A stretch of 64,000 nt of DNA from Octadecabacter antarcticus 307 (GCF_000155675.2 NC_020911.1:3648501-3712500), one strand, 5' to 3'. Numbered from the stretch's first letter, positions 20,482 through 30,680 are shown. Numbers and translations are program-made. The notes: generated by a model not told the origin, from the sequence alone.

Positions 20482-21147
20482 TTAGTCGTCGTCATCATCG
20501 TCATCGTCGTCATCATCGTAATCATCGTCCACGTCGTCATCGTCGTCATCGTCATCGTCGTCCATGTCGTCGTCACCGTCGTCCATGTCGTTATGATCCA
20601 TGTCCCCATGATCCATATCGCCGTGATCCATGGCGCCGTGATCCATGGCGCCGTGTTCCATAGCGCCGTGTTCCATAGCGCCGTGTTCCATAGCGCCGTG
20701 TTCCATAGCGCCGTGATCCATCCGATCCTGATCGACGGGGATTTCGACGCTTATTTCACCTGCATTCTCAAACACAAAGGTGACGGTGATAAGGTCGTCT
20801 TGTTCAAACGGCGCGGTGAGGCCCATGAACATGACATGATTACTGCCCCTTTGTAGGTGGAGTTCACCGCCCGCTGGCAGCACAAAACCTTCTTGCACGT
20901 GGGTCATGCGCATCACGCCGTTGTCGTCTTCAATATGATTGTGAAGTTCGACCCGCTGGGCCGCGTCCGAAGTCACGCTGAGAAGGCGATCATCGATGTC
21001 GGCCTGATTGTGGATCACCATAAACGCAGCACCCGCCATGTCATTGGATGAGCGGGCATATTGGTCGTGGATTTCAATCTCAGCCAGTGCGGGCGTGGCG
21101 AGTGTGAGGGCTGTGAGGCTGGCGATAAGTGTCGATTTAAGGGACAT
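20482..21147 (-). CDS. PCu(A)C-type periplasmic copper chaperone with Met/His repeat and poly-Asp tail
   Basis: Residues 1-22 are a Sec signal (ALTLATPALA). Residues about 24-140 are the PCu(A)C domain with copper-ligand segments VELHNHIEDDNGVMRM and SNHVMFMGL, which deliver Cu(I) to cytochrome oxidase in this family. From about residue 143 come roughly ten five-residue repeats of the form M-(D/E)-H-G-(A/D), then a long acidic tail almost entirely Asp. Both extensions look like metal-binding additions, and their repetitive DNA (GCCGTG-TTCCAT and ATC-GTC units) suggests they change length by slippage. It precedes a CPDC protein that may act with it. Confidence 0.85.
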   Translation of the reverse strand: MSLKSTLIASLTALTLATPALAEIEIHDQYARSSNDMAGAAFMVIHNQADIDDRLLSVTSDAAQRVELHNHIEDDNGVMRMTHVQEGFVLPAGGELHLQRGSNHVMFMGLTAPFEQDDLITVTFVFENAGEISVEIPVDQDRMDHGAMEHGAMEHGAMEHGAMEHGAMDHGAMDHGDMDHGDMDHNDMDDGDDDMDDDDDDDDDDVDDDYDDDDDDDDDDD

Positions 21148-21197
21148 GTTGAGTTCCTGTCTGTTCCGTCTGAATGTTGCAAAAGTGAAAGTGATAT

Positions 21198-21539
21198 TCA
21201 GAGGTAGAGAGGCGGATCACGGGCTTGCGCAGGGATGGGGATAAGCAGAATTTCTGGCGTCTGCACAGTCGTTTGCGTGAGGGTTTGAATGTGGACAACC
21301 CGTGTTTTGACAGTGATTGGCACGTCAACATAGGCCAAAACCTTCAAAGCGCAGTCAGGACAGAAATGGACAGGTCCGATTGGGTCGCCCTGCGCATCTA
21401 GTGTGACAACAATCGGTCCCTGCCCGGAGCACAAGATCACCTGACCCTGTGCATCTTTCATCACGCCACGCGCCATTGCCATCTGCTGTGAGGTCACAGC
21501 AATCATCAGCGCGAGCGTCAGGGTTAGGATACGTATCAT
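21198..21539 (-). CDS. exported CxxC protein, DUF2946-like
   Basis: A 113-residue protein with a signal peptide (residues 1-24, LTLALMIAVTSQQMAMA) and a mature part with ILCSGQGPIVVTLDAQG and HFCPDCAL. This Cys pattern resembles DUF2946 proteins, commonly found beside PCu(A)C chaperones and copper uptake receptors. It is 50 bp upstream of the copper chaperone on the same strand, so a shared transcript and copper handling are likely. The family match is from memory of the pattern only. Confidence 0.6.
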   Translation of the reverse strand: MIRILTLTLALMIAVTSQQMAMARGVMKDAQGQVILCSGQGPIVVTLDAQGDPIGPVHFCPDCALKVLAYVDVPITVKTRVVHIQTLTQTTVQTPEILLIPIPAQARDPPLYL

Positions 21540-21611
21540 CTTGGCTTAGGTATCAGGCGGGCCGCGCGATCAAAAGCGCCGAAATGTCGCATTGGCGAGG
21601 CGTGAAAAACG

Positions 21612-21639
21612 AAAAAGGCCCGAACGCAAGGTCCGGGCC
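21612..21639 (-). terminator. rpmB terminator
   Basis: On the minus strand GGCCCGG and TTCGGGCC pair around ACCTTGCG-like bases and are followed by five T, 25 bp after the rpmB stop. Confidence 0.8.
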
Positions 21640-21663
21640 ATTCAAATCTGCCTGCTCAAAAGT

Positions 21664-21954
21664 TTATGCTTCGGCGGTTGCTGCCTTGGCGATGTCTTTC
21701 TTGACTTTCAACGCGGAGGGTGAAAGTTCTGCGTCTTTGGATTTTGCGAAGAACGCATCAAGGCCACCACGGTGGTCAACGGTGCGCAGCGCTGCATTGG
21801 AAATCCGGAACTTGAAGCTACGGCCCAAGGATTCGGACATCAACGATACGTCCTGCAAGTTCGGCAAAAACCGACGGCGTGTACGGTTCTTGGCGTGGCT
21901 TACGTTGTTGCCCGACATCGGGCCTTTTCCTGTCAATTCGCAACGGCGCGACAT
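21664..21954 (-). CDS. rpmB: 50S ribosomal protein L28
   Basis: A 96-residue protein starting [20 protein letters not shown], with the L28 core [17 protein letters not shown]. The ATG at 21954 is the conserved start; seven more open codons upstream are not used by the family. It is followed by a strong terminator and stands alone. Confidence 0.96.
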   Translation of the reverse strand: MSRRCELTGKGPMSGNNVSHAKNRTRRRFLPNLQDVSLMSESLGRSFKFRISNAALRTVDHRGGLDAFFAKSKDAELSPSALKVKKDIAKAATAEA

Positions 21955-22091
21955 AGCGTATTCCTTGTCTATCAAGGGTCAGCAGCGTTTCGCGCGACCC
22001 AATCTTTCAAACTTGCATAGTCCCACAAGTGGCAGGGACTGAATTCATTTCGCCGCAATTAGGTGGATTCCTTGGCGTCGTCAAGCCCCAG

Positions 22092-23129
22092 TCACCCCGT
22101 ATCACCCGTTTCATCAGGCGCATCGCCGTGTTTGCTGCCTGCTGGTGGAAAAAGCTTGGCAATCGCCGTCTCAGCGGCTTGGGCGGGGCGAAATTTGCCC
22201 TGTGCGACATCGTCTTCCAACGCGGCGAGTTCGGCTTTCACACCTTTGTCAGACGTCAGCCGTGACAGCAGACCTGCGCGGACTTCTTCTTGGAACCAGA
22301 ACCGCGATTGGCTTGCGCGTCGTGCGTCCCAAATGCCAGTGTCCTTGCGCCACGACGCGAGGGTTTGGATTTCGCCCCATGCCGCGTCTATTCCGTCTTC
22401 TTGCAGCGCCGAAACGGCCATCGCTTTAGGGAAATCATGGGTATCACGGGGCGGGTCTTGGGCGCGTTTGCGCATCAGGCGCAGCGCGCTGGCGTAATCC
22501 GCACAGGTGCGCATGGCCTGCGGCTTTAGATCGCCATCGGCCTTGTTCACAAGAATGATATCACAGGTTTCCATGATCCCACGTTTGACGCCCTGCAATT
22601 CATCACCGCCCGCAGGGGCAAGCAGCAGCAAGAACAAATCCGACATTTCCGCGACCGCGGTTTCGGATTGCCCAACGCCAACGGTTTCAATCAGCACAAC
22701 ATCAAATTTGGCGGCTTCACACAGCGCGATGGCTTCGCGGGTGCGCCGCGCGACGCCGCCCAGTTGGGTTTGGCTGGGCGACGGACGGATGAACGCCAAT
22801 GGGTCGCGTGCCAGCAAGTCCATGCGGGTTTTATCACCTAAAATCGATCCCCCAGACCGTGTTGAACTGGGGTCCACTGCCAAAACCGCAACCCGCAACC
22901 CCTGCCCTGTCAGCATTTTGCCAAAGGTTTCGATAAACGTCGACTTCCCCACCCCGGGCGTGCCCGACAGCCCGATGCGCAGCGCCTGATGATCCGTGCC
23001 AAGTGCGGACAACAAATCAGCCGCACGCGTGCGATCATCGCGCCGTGTGCTCTCAACCAGTGTAATGGCGCGGGCCAAGGCGCGGCGTTCACCGGCACGG
23101 ATTTTATCTGCTGTAATTTGGATATCCAT
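22092..23129 (-). CDS. meaB: methylmalonyl-CoA mutase-associated GTPase MeaB
   Basis: G3E-family GTPase that gates B12 loading into, and protects, methylmalonyl-CoA mutase. The 345-residue protein has the P-loop GLSGTPGVGKSTFIETF near residue 50, DPSSTRSGGSILGDKTRM near 90, ETVGVGQSE near 145 and the NKAD specificity motif near 190. MDIQITADKI is the natural start; the longer open frame to 23420 runs antisense into hrpB. Its presence matches propionate use through prpE, although the mutase gene is not in the window. Confidence 0.92.
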   Translation of the reverse strand: MDIQITADKIRAGERRALARAITLVESTRRDDRTRAADLLSALGTDHQALRIGLSGTPGVGKSTFIETFGKMLTGQGLRVAVLAVDPSSTRSGGSILGDKTRMDLLARDPLAFIRPSPSQTQLGGVARRTREAIALCEAAKFDVVLIETVGVGQSETAVAEMSDLFLLLLAPAGGDELQGVKRGIMETCDIILVNKADGDLKPQAMRTCADYASALRLMRKRAQDPPRDTHDFPKAMAVSALQEDGIDAAWGEIQTLASWRKDTGIWDARRASQSRFWFQEEVRAGLLSRLTSDKGVKAELAALEDDVAQGKFRPAQAAETAIAKLFPPAGSKHGDAPDETGDTG

Positions 23130-23209
23130 GCCCGCTTTATGGAGTCCCTTTGGCGTTCGTGTCCAGACGAGGTGTTGCGCATCGGTTTTTTTACCAAGAT
23201 GAAGGAGGA

Positions 23210-25624
23210 ATGAGGGACGATTTACCCATTGATGACGTACTTGAGGAGCTGCTGGCGGCGGTGCGCGCGCGCGGCTGCGCAGTTTTACAGGCACCACCAG
23301 GTGCGGGCAAGACGACGCGGGTGCCATTGGCGCTGTTGCAGGCGGGCATCGTGCAGGGCCGGATCGTGATGCTGGAACCACGCCGTTTGGCGACGCGCGC
23401 AGCAGCGGAACGGTTGGCACAGCAGCTTGGCGGGGCGGTGGGTGAAACTGTCGGTTACCGGATGCGCGGTGAGACGAAGGTGTCCAAGGCCACGCGGATT
23501 GAGGTTGTGACAGAGGGAATTTTGACTCGCATGATCCAGAGCGACCCGGAATTGACCGGCATCGGCGCGGTGATCTTTGATGAATTTCACGAACGGTCGT
23601 TGAACGCAGATCTAGGATTGGCGTTGACGCTGGAAGTGCGCGAAGCGCTGCGCCCCGATCTGGTGATTATGGTCATGTCCGCAACATTGGACGCGGGGCC
23701 CGTAGCTGACTTGGTTGGCGCACCCACAGTCACGTCGCAGGGGCATGCCTATGCCGTTGAACCACGCTGGCTGGACCGTCCGTTGCGCAAAGAAGATCGG
23801 TTTGACGCAGCGGCGGCGGATTTGGTGGCGCAGGCGGTTGGTGAAACCCAAGGCGGCGTATTGGTGTTTCTGCCCGGAGAGGGCGAAATCCGGCGGGTTC
23901 AGGGGCGGCTGGCAGGGAGATTGCCAAACGATTGTTCCGTGCGCCCGTTGTTTGGGGCGTTGCCGTTTGCCGACCAACGCGCCGCGATTGCCCCCGTCAC
24001 GTCGGGGCGCAAGATCGTGCTGGCCACATCGATCGCGGAAACATCTCTCACGATCGAAGACATTCGTGTTGTGGTCGATTGTGGACGGTCCCGTCGTGCG
24101 CGGTTTGATCCCGGATCGGGCATGTCGCGGCTGGTGACGGAACGCGTGACCCGCGCCGAGGCCACACAGCGCGCAGGCCGCGCGGGGCGGGTCGCCGAAG
24201 GGATCGCCTATAAACTATGGGCCAAAGGCGAAGACGGCGCGTTGGCGGCGTTTCCACCCGCTGAGATTGAGGCGGCCGATCTAACAGGGCTGGCGGTTGA
24301 ACTGGCGGTCTGGGGCAGCGATGGATTGCCGTTCCTGACCGACCCGCCAACAGGCGCACTGGCCGAGGCGCGCAGCCTGTTGAATGCTTTGGGGGCCCTC
24401 AACGGTGGGCGGATTACCGAGCACGGCCGCGCATTGGCACGGCTGCCACTGCATCCGCGTTTGGGCCATATGTTGGTGGCATGCGGCAAGGCGGCGGCAG
24501 GGCTTGCGGCATTGTTGTCAGAACGCGATATCCTGCAAGGCGCACCTGCGGATTTATCTTTGCGCATCAAAGCACTGGCAGGGGAACGCGGAGGGTATTC
24601 GGTGCGCCAAGGAGCGCTGGCCCGCGTCAAACAAGAGGCCAAGCGGTTGGCGAAACTTGCCCCTGTTCGGGCTGAACAACCGAGCGAAGTCTATGCGGCT
24701 ATGGCCTACCCTGACCGCATCGCACTGCGGCGATCCGGCGATGACCCGCGCTACGTGCTGTCGGGCGGAAAAGGCGCTGTGATGGATGGCGCGGATGCCC
24801 TCGCGGGGCAGAGATTGTTGATCGTCACCGACACCGACGGCAACCCGCGAGAGGCCAAAATTCGCACGGCTCTGGTGATATCCGAAGCTGACGTGCGCGC
24901 GGTGGCGGGGGGGCAGATCAGTGTCGTGCAGACTTGTGCGTGGTCCAAACGCAGCGGCAAAGTGCTGGCGCGATCGCAGGAACAATTGGGCGCAGTGGTG
25001 CTGTCGGAGGTGGCATGGACGGACGTGCCAAGGGACGCGGTGGCGTTTGCCATGCTCGACGGGGTGCGCGCGCTGGGGTTCAAATTCAGCGCTGCCGCCG
25101 ATCGGTTTCGCGCCCGTGTTGAACTGGTGCGCGCAGTTGCACCGGACTTGCCAGACCTGTCGGACGCAGCCCTTATGGACAGGCTCAACGACTGGCTTCT
25201 GCCTTACCTGCAAGGCGTGCAGACGGCGGCACAATGGAAATCCCACGACACTCTGCAAGCCTTGCGCGCGATCTTAACGTGGGACCAAATGCAGCGCGTG
25301 GATACTGAGGCCCCCGCACAGTTCACCACACCGTTGGGCCGCCACACACCGATTGATTACAGCGGTGAGGCGCCTGAAATCACACTGCGTCTGCAGGAAA
25401 TGTTCGGAACCACCTGCCATCCGACCGTCGCGGGCCGCCCCCTGCGCGTGACATTCCTGTCCCCAGGACAAAAACCAATCCAGACAACCATGGACGTTCC
25501 CGGTTTCTGGGCCACATCTTACGGTGACGTGCGCAAAGACATGCGCGGTCGTTACCCGCGCCATCCGTGGCCCGAAGACCCGACGCAAGCCGACCCGACC
25601 TTGCGCGTAAAACCCCGCAGATAG
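23210..25624 (+). CDS. hrpB: ATP-dependent RNA helicase HrpB
   Basis: DEAH-box helicase of about 804 residues. It shows motif I QAPPGAGKTTRVP near residue 27, MLEPRRLATRAAAERL, DEFHERSLNADLGL (DEFH box) near 125, MSATLDAGPV near 150, and SIAETSLTIEDIRVVVD plus QRAGRAGR near 290-320. ATG 23210 follows AAGGAGGA almost directly, an unusually short gap, so ATG 23232 may be used instead. It is divergent from meaB. The last codons lie inside a 28-bp tandem repeat. Confidence 0.93.
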   Translation: MRDDLPIDDVLEELLAAVRARGCAVLQAPPGAGKTTRVPLALLQAGIVQGRIVMLEPRRLATRAAAERLAQQLGGAVGETVGYRMRGETKVSKATRIEVVTEGILTRMIQSDPELTGIGAVIFDEFHERSLNADLGLALTLEVREALRPDLVIMVMSATLDAGPVADLVGAPTVTSQGHAYAVEPRWLDRPLRKEDRFDAAAADLVAQAVGETQGGVLVFLPGEGEIRRVQGRLAGRLPNDCSVRPLFGALPFADQRAAIAPVTSGRKIVLATSIAETSLTIEDIRVVVDCGRSRRARFDPGSGMSRLVTERVTRAEATQRAGRAGRVAEGIAYKLWAKGEDGALAAFPPAEIEAADLTGLAVELAVWGSDGLPFLTDPPTGALAEARSLLNALGALNGGRITEHGRALARLPLHPRLGHMLVACGKAAAGLAALLSERDILQGAPADLSLRIKALAGERGGYSVRQGALARVKQEAKRLAKLAPVRAEQPSEVYAAMAYPDRIALRRSGDDPRYVLSGGKGAVMDGADALAGQRLLIVTDTDGNPREAKIRTALVISEADVRAVAGGQISVVQTCAWSKRSGKVLARSQEQLGAVVLSEVAWTDVPRDAVAFAMLDGVRALGFKFSAAADRFRARVELVRAVAPDLPDLSDAALMDRLNDWLLPYLQGVQTAAQWKSHDTLQALRAILTWDQMQRVDTEAPAQFTTPLGRHTPIDYSGEAPEITLRLQEMFGTTCHPTVAGRPLRVTFLSPGQKPIQTTMDVPGFWATSYGDVRKDMRGRYPRHPWPEDPTQADPTLRVKPRR

Positions 25625-25680
25625 AACTGGGCGCGTAAAACCCCGCAGATAGAACTGGCCGTACAAAACCCCGCAGATTG
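25603..25680. repeat. 28-bp tandem repeat, about 2.8 copies, at the hrpB 3' end
   Basis: The unit GCGCGTAAAACCCCGCAGAT, followed by AGAACTGG, occurs at 25603-25630 and 25631-25658, with a third altered copy to 25680. The hrpB stop codon is in the first unit. Copy-number change here would not alter the protein. Confidence 0.85.
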
Positions 25681-25771
25681 TCGCGCCGCTTCAATTTCTT
25701 TGGTTTCTAAATACCTTCTGTCTTGCGCACCGCAGGTGCGCCCCCGCCCGCTGCAAGCGCTGATCCTTAGA

Positions 25772-27181
25772 TCAATCCCACCACGGCCCGTGTTGATCCC
25801 TGCGCCCGTCCAGCCGCACAAACCCGTGTCGCCCAAAGAAATCCCGCTGCGCCTGGATCAAATCCGCCGTGCCGCGCGCGCAGCCCATGGTGTCCAGAAA
25901 GCCCAGCGCGGATGCCAATGCGGGGACGGCGTGGCCAGCGGCGGTTGCCGCACTCACCACGCGGCGCAAGGCAGGCAATGCGTCTTTGATGATCGCCGCA
26001 AAGTGGTCCGCGAAAATCAACTGGCCTTCGGGCAAATCACTGCGAAACGCCGACGCGATGTCGTCCAGCATCGCGGAGCGGATGATGCACCCTGCGCGCC
26101 AGACTTCGGCGGTGCGGGCGGGATCGATGGACCACTCAAACTCCTCCGATGCGGCGGCGAGGATGCGAAAACCTTGGGCGTAGGAGACGATACGTCCCAC
26201 GAGCAGTGCGGACTCAAAATCTCCATCACCTAGCGCCAGTTCACCGCGTGGAGCGTCATAGATACCCGCACCGACGGTCCGCGCTGCGCCCTCGGACGAC
26301 CAAGCGCGCGCGGCGACTGCTGCTTCGATCACATTGGCAGACTGACCCATGCGGATGGCTTCGATTGCAGTCCAGCGGCCCGTGCCTTTTTGCCCTGCCG
26401 CATCAAGGATCACGTCGACCGCGGGTTTTTGGGTCTCACTGTCGACGGCTTGCAAGACATTGCCCGTAATCTCAACCAGATAGCTTTCAAGCGCACCTTT
26501 GTTCCAAGTTTCAAACACCGCGCCAATGTCGCTGGGCGATTGATTGCAGCCATAGCGCATCAAGCCGTAAATTTCAGCAATCAGTTGCATATCGGCGTAT
26601 TCAATCCCGTTGTGCACAGTCTTGACGAAATGCCCTGCCCCGCCGGGGCCGAGGTGATCGGCACAAGCCGCACCATCAAATTTGGCAGCAATCGCTTCGA
26701 TAACCTCACGGGTTGCGTCCCATGCGGCGGGGGTGCCACCGACCATGATCGACGGTCCGTGGCGCGCGCCATCTTCGCCACCCGACACGCCCATGCCGAT
26801 GAATGTCAGGCCCTGCGCTTCGATGCCTTCGGTGCGCCGGATGGTGTCGCGAAAATCAGAATTTCCAGCGTCAATGATCGTGTCACCCTTGGCCAAAAGC
26901 GGGATCAGCATGTCGATTGTCGCATCAACCGGTTTGCCCGATGGTACCATCAAAATGATTGCGCGCGGGGCTGGCATGGCATCGACCATCGCCGTCAGGC
27001 TGTCGCTACCTGTCAGCTTGTCGGCCAGCCCTTCGGTGCCTGCTTCTTTGACAAATTCCAGCACCGCATCGCTGGATCTATTCGAGACATGTAGCCCAAA
27101 GCCATTGTCCAAAATATTGAGAGCAAGGGCGCTGCCCATGGTTCCGAGACCGTACAGGCCAAGCGTTGCAGTTTCAGGCAT
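25772..27181 (-). CDS. gnd: 6-phosphogluconate dehydrogenase (decarboxylating)
   Basis: Oxidative pentose phosphate enzyme giving ribulose 5-phosphate, CO2 and NADPH. The 469-residue protein has the nucleotide fold GLYGLGTMGSALALN at residues 8-22, GMGVSGGEDGARHGPSIM near 125 and the substrate motif HFVKTVHNGIEYADMQ near 180. ATG 27181 has AAGGAT 8 bp upstream; the longer frame adds 16 residues that homologues lack. Confidence 0.95.
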   Translation of the reverse strand: MPETATLGLYGLGTMGSALALNILDNGFGLHVSNRSSDAVLEFVKEAGTEGLADKLTGSDSLTAMVDAMPAPRAIILMVPSGKPVDATIDMLIPLLAKGDTIIDAGNSDFRDTIRRTEGIEAQGLTFIGMGVSGGEDGARHGPSIMVGGTPAAWDATREVIEAIAAKFDGAACADHLGPGGAGHFVKTVHNGIEYADMQLIAEIYGLMRYGCNQSPSDIGAVFETWNKGALESYLVEITGNVLQAVDSETQKPAVDVILDAAGQKGTGRWTAIEAIRMGQSANVIEAAVAARAWSSEGAARTVGAGIYDAPRGELALGDGDFESALLVGRIVSYAQGFRILAAASEEFEWSIDPARTAEVWRAGCIIRSAMLDDIASAFRSDLPEGQLIFADHFAAIIKDALPALRRVVSAATAAGHAVPALASALGFLDTMGCARGTADLIQAQRDFFGRHGFVRLDGRRDQHGPWWD

Positions 27182-27238
27182 CGGGGTATCCTTTAATAAA
27201 TACCCAAGAACTAAACCTCCCGCCCCCAAGCTACAAGG

Positions 27239-28021
27239 TCACAAGCCACGATCTAAATTGAACTGCGCCACAATCGTACGTGCCCATTGTGCGTAGACCC
27301 GCGGACCGGGGTGGAACCCGTCTTCAGACATGACGTCTGCGTGCATTTTCATGTTGGCGGGGATCATCGTTGCCAGTGGCTGATCAGCCAACATTTTGCG
27401 CAATCCACGATCAAACCGTGCAGCGCGGTGCCCCAACGTCCAGCGCAGCGGGTTGGGCAGGCGCGGGAATTGCCCGACGGGTGGCAAGCCAGAAACATAA
27501 ACGCGACCGATGCCCATCGGTCCGGTCAAATGATCAATCAGCGCCTGTGTTTGCGCCAGCCATGTGGCGCGTGTCGTGCCATGCAGGATGTCGTTCACGC
27601 CCAAACCCAAAACGGCAATATCAACTTGGCGGGGTTGTGCCGCCTTTACACGAGACAGGGCCATCGGCGTGGTGTCGCCACTGCGGGCCACAAGCTGCCA
27701 ATCCAGCCGCACATGATCTGACAAAAGCGTGGCGATCTGGCCCGACAGCGCATCAGATTGATCGGTGACGCCAACGCCAGCGGCGGAACTGTCGCCTAGG
27801 ATCAACAGACGCAAATCGGGGCCTGACCCGATCACGCCTGCGCGTGGGCCAACGGGTTCCGGCAGTTTCAAGGTGTTCCATCGGATGAAAGGACCTTGGG
27901 TGAACAGGACCGGATAGAATGCAAACTGGTTCAGCGCCTGCCATGCTCGTGAAAGACGGGCAGGATGAACGGTGGTGTCTGGGTTGATATCGATCATGTT
28001 ACTCAGGCTTTTTAGTTTCAC
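27239..28021 (-). CDS. SGNH/GDSL-family hydrolase
   Basis: A 260-residue protein with the GDSL block I motif LLILGDSSAAGVGVT near residue 70, the block III Asn in VLGLGVNDILHGT near 150, and the block V pair DGFHPGPRVY near 235 (Asp and His of the triad). Such enzymes hydrolyse ester or acetyl groups on lipids or glycans. The start may be GTG 28021 or ATG 27997; neither has a good ribosome site. There is no obvious signal peptide, so it may be cytoplasmic. Confidence 0.75.
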   Translation of the reverse strand: MKLKSLSNMIDINPDTTVHPARLSRAWQALNQFAFYPVLFTQGPFIRWNTLKLPEPVGPRAGVIGSGPDLRLLILGDSSAAGVGVTDQSDALSGQIATLLSDHVRLDWQLVARSGDTTPMALSRVKAAQPRQVDIAVLGLGVNDILHGTTRATWLAQTQALIDHLTGPMGIGRVYVSGLPPVGQFPRLPNPLRWTLGHRAARFDRGLRKMLADQPLATMIPANMKMHADVMSEDGFHPGPRVYAQWARTIVAQFNLDRGL

Positions 28022-28069
28022 CTTTGTTAGTATGCCTGTTTTCTAACGAGACAAGAGATGACGTTACGA

Positions 28070-28090
28070 CGTCGAAACAAGGTTTCGACG
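28070..28090. other. 9-bp perfect inverted repeat in a gene-free 240-bp gap
   Basis: CGTCGAAAC and GTTTCGACG flank AAG. There is no T run, so it is unlikely to be a terminator; it may be an operator or a hairpin in the leader of the gene at 27239-28021. Nothing else is visible in 28022-28263. Confidence 0.35.
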
Positions 28091-28263
28091 GGTGTGAGGC
28101 AGCGATTGCCACTTTCTTGGCAATTGCGTTAACACTCAGTGTTTAGGGCGCGCTAAATTAACATGCCCGTGAAGCACGCCCCCTCGCCCAGTTTATTACC
28201 GGGTGTGGCCGCCATTGGGCGCGGCCCAATCGCTTCCCCACACAGGTCGAAAATCCTTTGGAT

Positions 28264-29169
28264 TTATCGACCTAAGCAATACCGTAATACAGCCTTCTGC
28301 GCGTGCATGCGGTTTTCGGCTTCGTCCCAAATGACGGAACGTAGGCCGTCCATGACCTCTGATGTGGCTTCATCGTCGCGGTGCGCAGGCAGGCAGTGCA
28401 TGAACAGCGCGTCCGGCTTGGCCTTGGACATAAGATCCGCGTTGACCTGATAGCCACGCAACTGGTTGTGGCGGCGTTCGCGGGCGGATTGCGGGTCGTG
28501 CATCGAAACCCATGTGTCTGTCACCACAAGGTCAGCCCCCTGCACTGCAAGGTTAGGATTGCGTTCAGTCGTGTAGAGCCCATCCAACGCGGCCTCAGGT
28601 TGCAGGGTTTCAGGGCCAGTGAAAACCAGATCAAAGTCGAACTGTTTGGCGGCGTGGGCAAAGGACGCAAACACGTTGTTGCCATCCCCCGACCAGACGA
28701 CCTTTTTGCCTTTGATCGGGCCGCTGTGTTCTTCGAACGTCAGAATATCTGCCATAATCTGGCATGGATGGGTGCGATCGGTCAGCCCGTTGATCACAGG
28801 GACGGACGCGTATTCTGCCATTTCCAGCAGCGTCTGTTCTTCGAATGTGCGGATCATGATTAAATCCACATAGCGCGACAACACGCGCGCAGTATCGGCG
28901 ATGGTTTCACCGTGGCCAAGCTGCATGTCTTTGCCCGACAGCACCATCGTTTCGCCACCCATCTGCCGCACACCCACGTCAAAGGAAATGCGGGTTCGCG
29001 TGGATGGTTTTTCAAAAATCAGCGCAACCATGTGGTTGGCCAGCGGTTGATCGGCGTCTGGTGTGCCTTTGGGCAGGCCCGCGCGGGCCGATTTCATTGA
29101 TGCCGCAGAGTCAATAATGCCGCGCAGGTCGGCAGGGGATGTGGTGTGGATATCTAGAAAATGGGTCAT
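28264..29169 (-). CDS. argF: ornithine carbamoyltransferase
   Basis: Makes citrulline from ornithine and carbamoyl phosphate in arginine synthesis. The 301-residue protein has the carbamoyl-phosphate motif [14 protein letters not shown] near residue 53, the HPCQIMADI motif near 132, and the ornithine/HCLP motif [12 protein letters not shown] near 260. It lies 89 bp downstream of argD on the same strand, a usual alphaproteobacterial order. Confidence 0.95.
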   Translation of the reverse strand: MTHFLDIHTTSPADLRGIIDSAASMKSARAGLPKGTPDADQPLANHMVALIFEKPSTRTRISFDVGVRQMGGETMVLSGKDMQLGHGETIADTARVLSRYVDLIMIRTFEEQTLLEMAEYASVPVINGLTDRTHPCQIMADILTFEEHSGPIKGKKVVWSGDGNNVFASFAHAAKQFDFDLVFTGPETLQPEAALDGLYTTERNPNLAVQGADLVVTDTWVSMHDPQSARERRHNQLRGYQVNADLMSKAKPDALFMHCLPAHRDDEATSEVMDGLRSVIWDEAENRMHAQKAVLRYCLGR

Positions 29170-29258
29170 ATAAGTTCGCTTGTGTTGTGTGAGGATTGGT
29201 GGGCCAGCCCCCCAGACCCCCCGGGATATTTTTGAAACAAAGACGGGATTAAGAAAGG

Positions 29259-30440
29259 CTAAAGAGTGAGGGCTACACGTGTCGCTGCTTTTTGAAGGCG
29301 CACAACAGCGTCTTCGATTTCGGCGTCTGTGATGTTGAGCGGGGGAAGCAGCCGGATCACGTTATACGCGGCGGGAACGGTCAACAGGTTTTCGTTGTAG
29401 CCCGCCTGCACGATGTCGATGTTGATCGCTTTGCATTTCAGGCCGAGCATCAAACCACTGCCACGCACGTCTTCAAACACCGCGGGATTGCCCGCAACGA
29501 GGCCTTCGAGTTTCTGGCGCAGCAGGCCTGCCTTGCGGTTCACATCGGCGATAAAGGCAGGGTCAGCGACGATTTCCATGACTTTGCAGCCCACAGCACA
29601 GGCCAACGGGTTGCCACCATAGGTTGACCCGTGGGTGCCGGCGGTCATGCCAGACGCCGCGTTTTGGGATGCAAGAACTGCGCCCAGTGGAAAACCACCA
29701 CCGATGCCCTTAGCGACCATCATGATATCGGGCATGATTCCTGCCCATTCATGGGCGAACAGTTTGCCGGTGCGCGCAACGCCACATTGCACTTCGTCCA
29801 AGATCATCAAGATGCCATGTTCATCACAAAGATCGCGCAAACCCCTAAGGCAGGCATCAGGCACCGCGCGAATGCCGCCTTCGCCCTGCACGGGTTCAAC
29901 CATGATGGCGCCTACGGTTGGGGATTTTGCGGCCTCGATTAAGGCGTCGTGATCACCGAACGGCAGGTGGACAAATCCGGGCAGCAGCGGGCCAAAGCCT
30001 TTGGTCATCTTTTCAGATCCTGCGGCAGCGATGCCAGCGGATGATCGGCCGTGAAATGACCCATCAAAGGTGATGATGTCCGTGCGCTCAGGCGCGCCAT
30101 TGTCGTAGTGGTATTTACGGGCCATTTTAACAGCCAATTCACAGGCTTCGGTGCCGGAATTGGTGAAAAAGACCGTGTCGGCAAAGGTGTGTTCGACCAA
30201 CAGATCAGCGAGCTTTTGCTGTGGTCCGATATGATACAGGTTGGATACATGCCACAGTTTGTTGGCCTGTTGCGTCAGCGCCGCAACCAGATCGGGGTGC
30301 GCATGGCCCAGAACGTTCACCGCAATGCCAGCGCCAAGATCCAAGAAACGTCGCCCGTCTGCCTCAACCAGCCAAGAGCCTGACCCACTGACGAACGTCA
30401 GTGGCGCGCGGTTATAGGTCGGAAGGATGGACGTGATCAT
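29259..30440 (-). CDS. argD: acetylornithine aminotransferase
   Basis: PLP transaminase of the arginine (and possibly lysine) pathway. The 393-residue protein has [19 protein letters not shown] near residue 100, [12 protein letters not shown] near 135, the cofactor motif [17 protein letters not shown] near 220 and the PLP-lysine context [15 protein letters not shown] near 250. ATG 30440 has AGGAAG 6 bp upstream. It forms a unit with argF. The 190 bp before it, to the next gene, show nothing. Confidence 0.94.
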   Translation of the reverse strand: MITSILPTYNRAPLTFVSGSGSWLVEADGRRFLDLGAGIAVNVLGHAHPDLVAALTQQANKLWHVSNLYHIGPQQKLADLLVEHTFADTVFFTNSGTEACELAVKMARKYHYDNGAPERTDIITFDGSFHGRSSAGIAAAGSEKMTKGFGPLLPGFVHLPFGDHDALIEAAKSPTVGAIMVEPVQGEGGIRAVPDACLRGLRDLCDEHGILMILDEVQCGVARTGKLFAHEWAGIMPDIMMVAKGIGGGFPLGAVLASQNAASGMTAGTHGSTYGGNPLACAVGCKVMEIVADPAFIADVNRKAGLLRQKLEGLVAGNPAVFEDVRGSGLMLGLKCKAINIDIVQAGYNENLLTVPAAYNVIRLLPPLNITDAEIEDAVVRLQKAATRVALTL

Positions 30441-30680
30441 TGCGATCTTCCTTTGTAAATAAAGGACCCTACGTGATTGAGCGGGGGCCATAAGTCAATA
30501 ATGTTAGGTGGTTAGACAGGGTTTGGACAGCAGATGTGGTGATTGCCGCCTCGGGCGCAGATTCGGGCGCGGATCAGGGGATCAGCGTCGGCGTCGACAT
30601 GCTGCGTGGGTCAAAAACATTGTCATGAGGTTTTGTAAGGCAATTTGGCTCGTTATGGCAAGGGGGCAACGAGCCGAAGA

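Noticed and set aside
20593..20856. Plus-strand frame in the Met/His repeat region
   Set aside because: It is the complement of the repeat tail of the copper chaperone (repeated FHSAV units) and has no independent signal.
22092..23420. Longer meaB starting at 23420
   Set aside because: The extra N-terminal 97 residues are low-complexity Pro/Ala/Arg and lie antisense to hrpB; MeaB proteins begin at MDIQITADKI.
29259..30491. argD starting at 30491
   Set aside because: The 17 extra residues are not found in the family, and AGGAAG lies at the right distance before ATG 30440.
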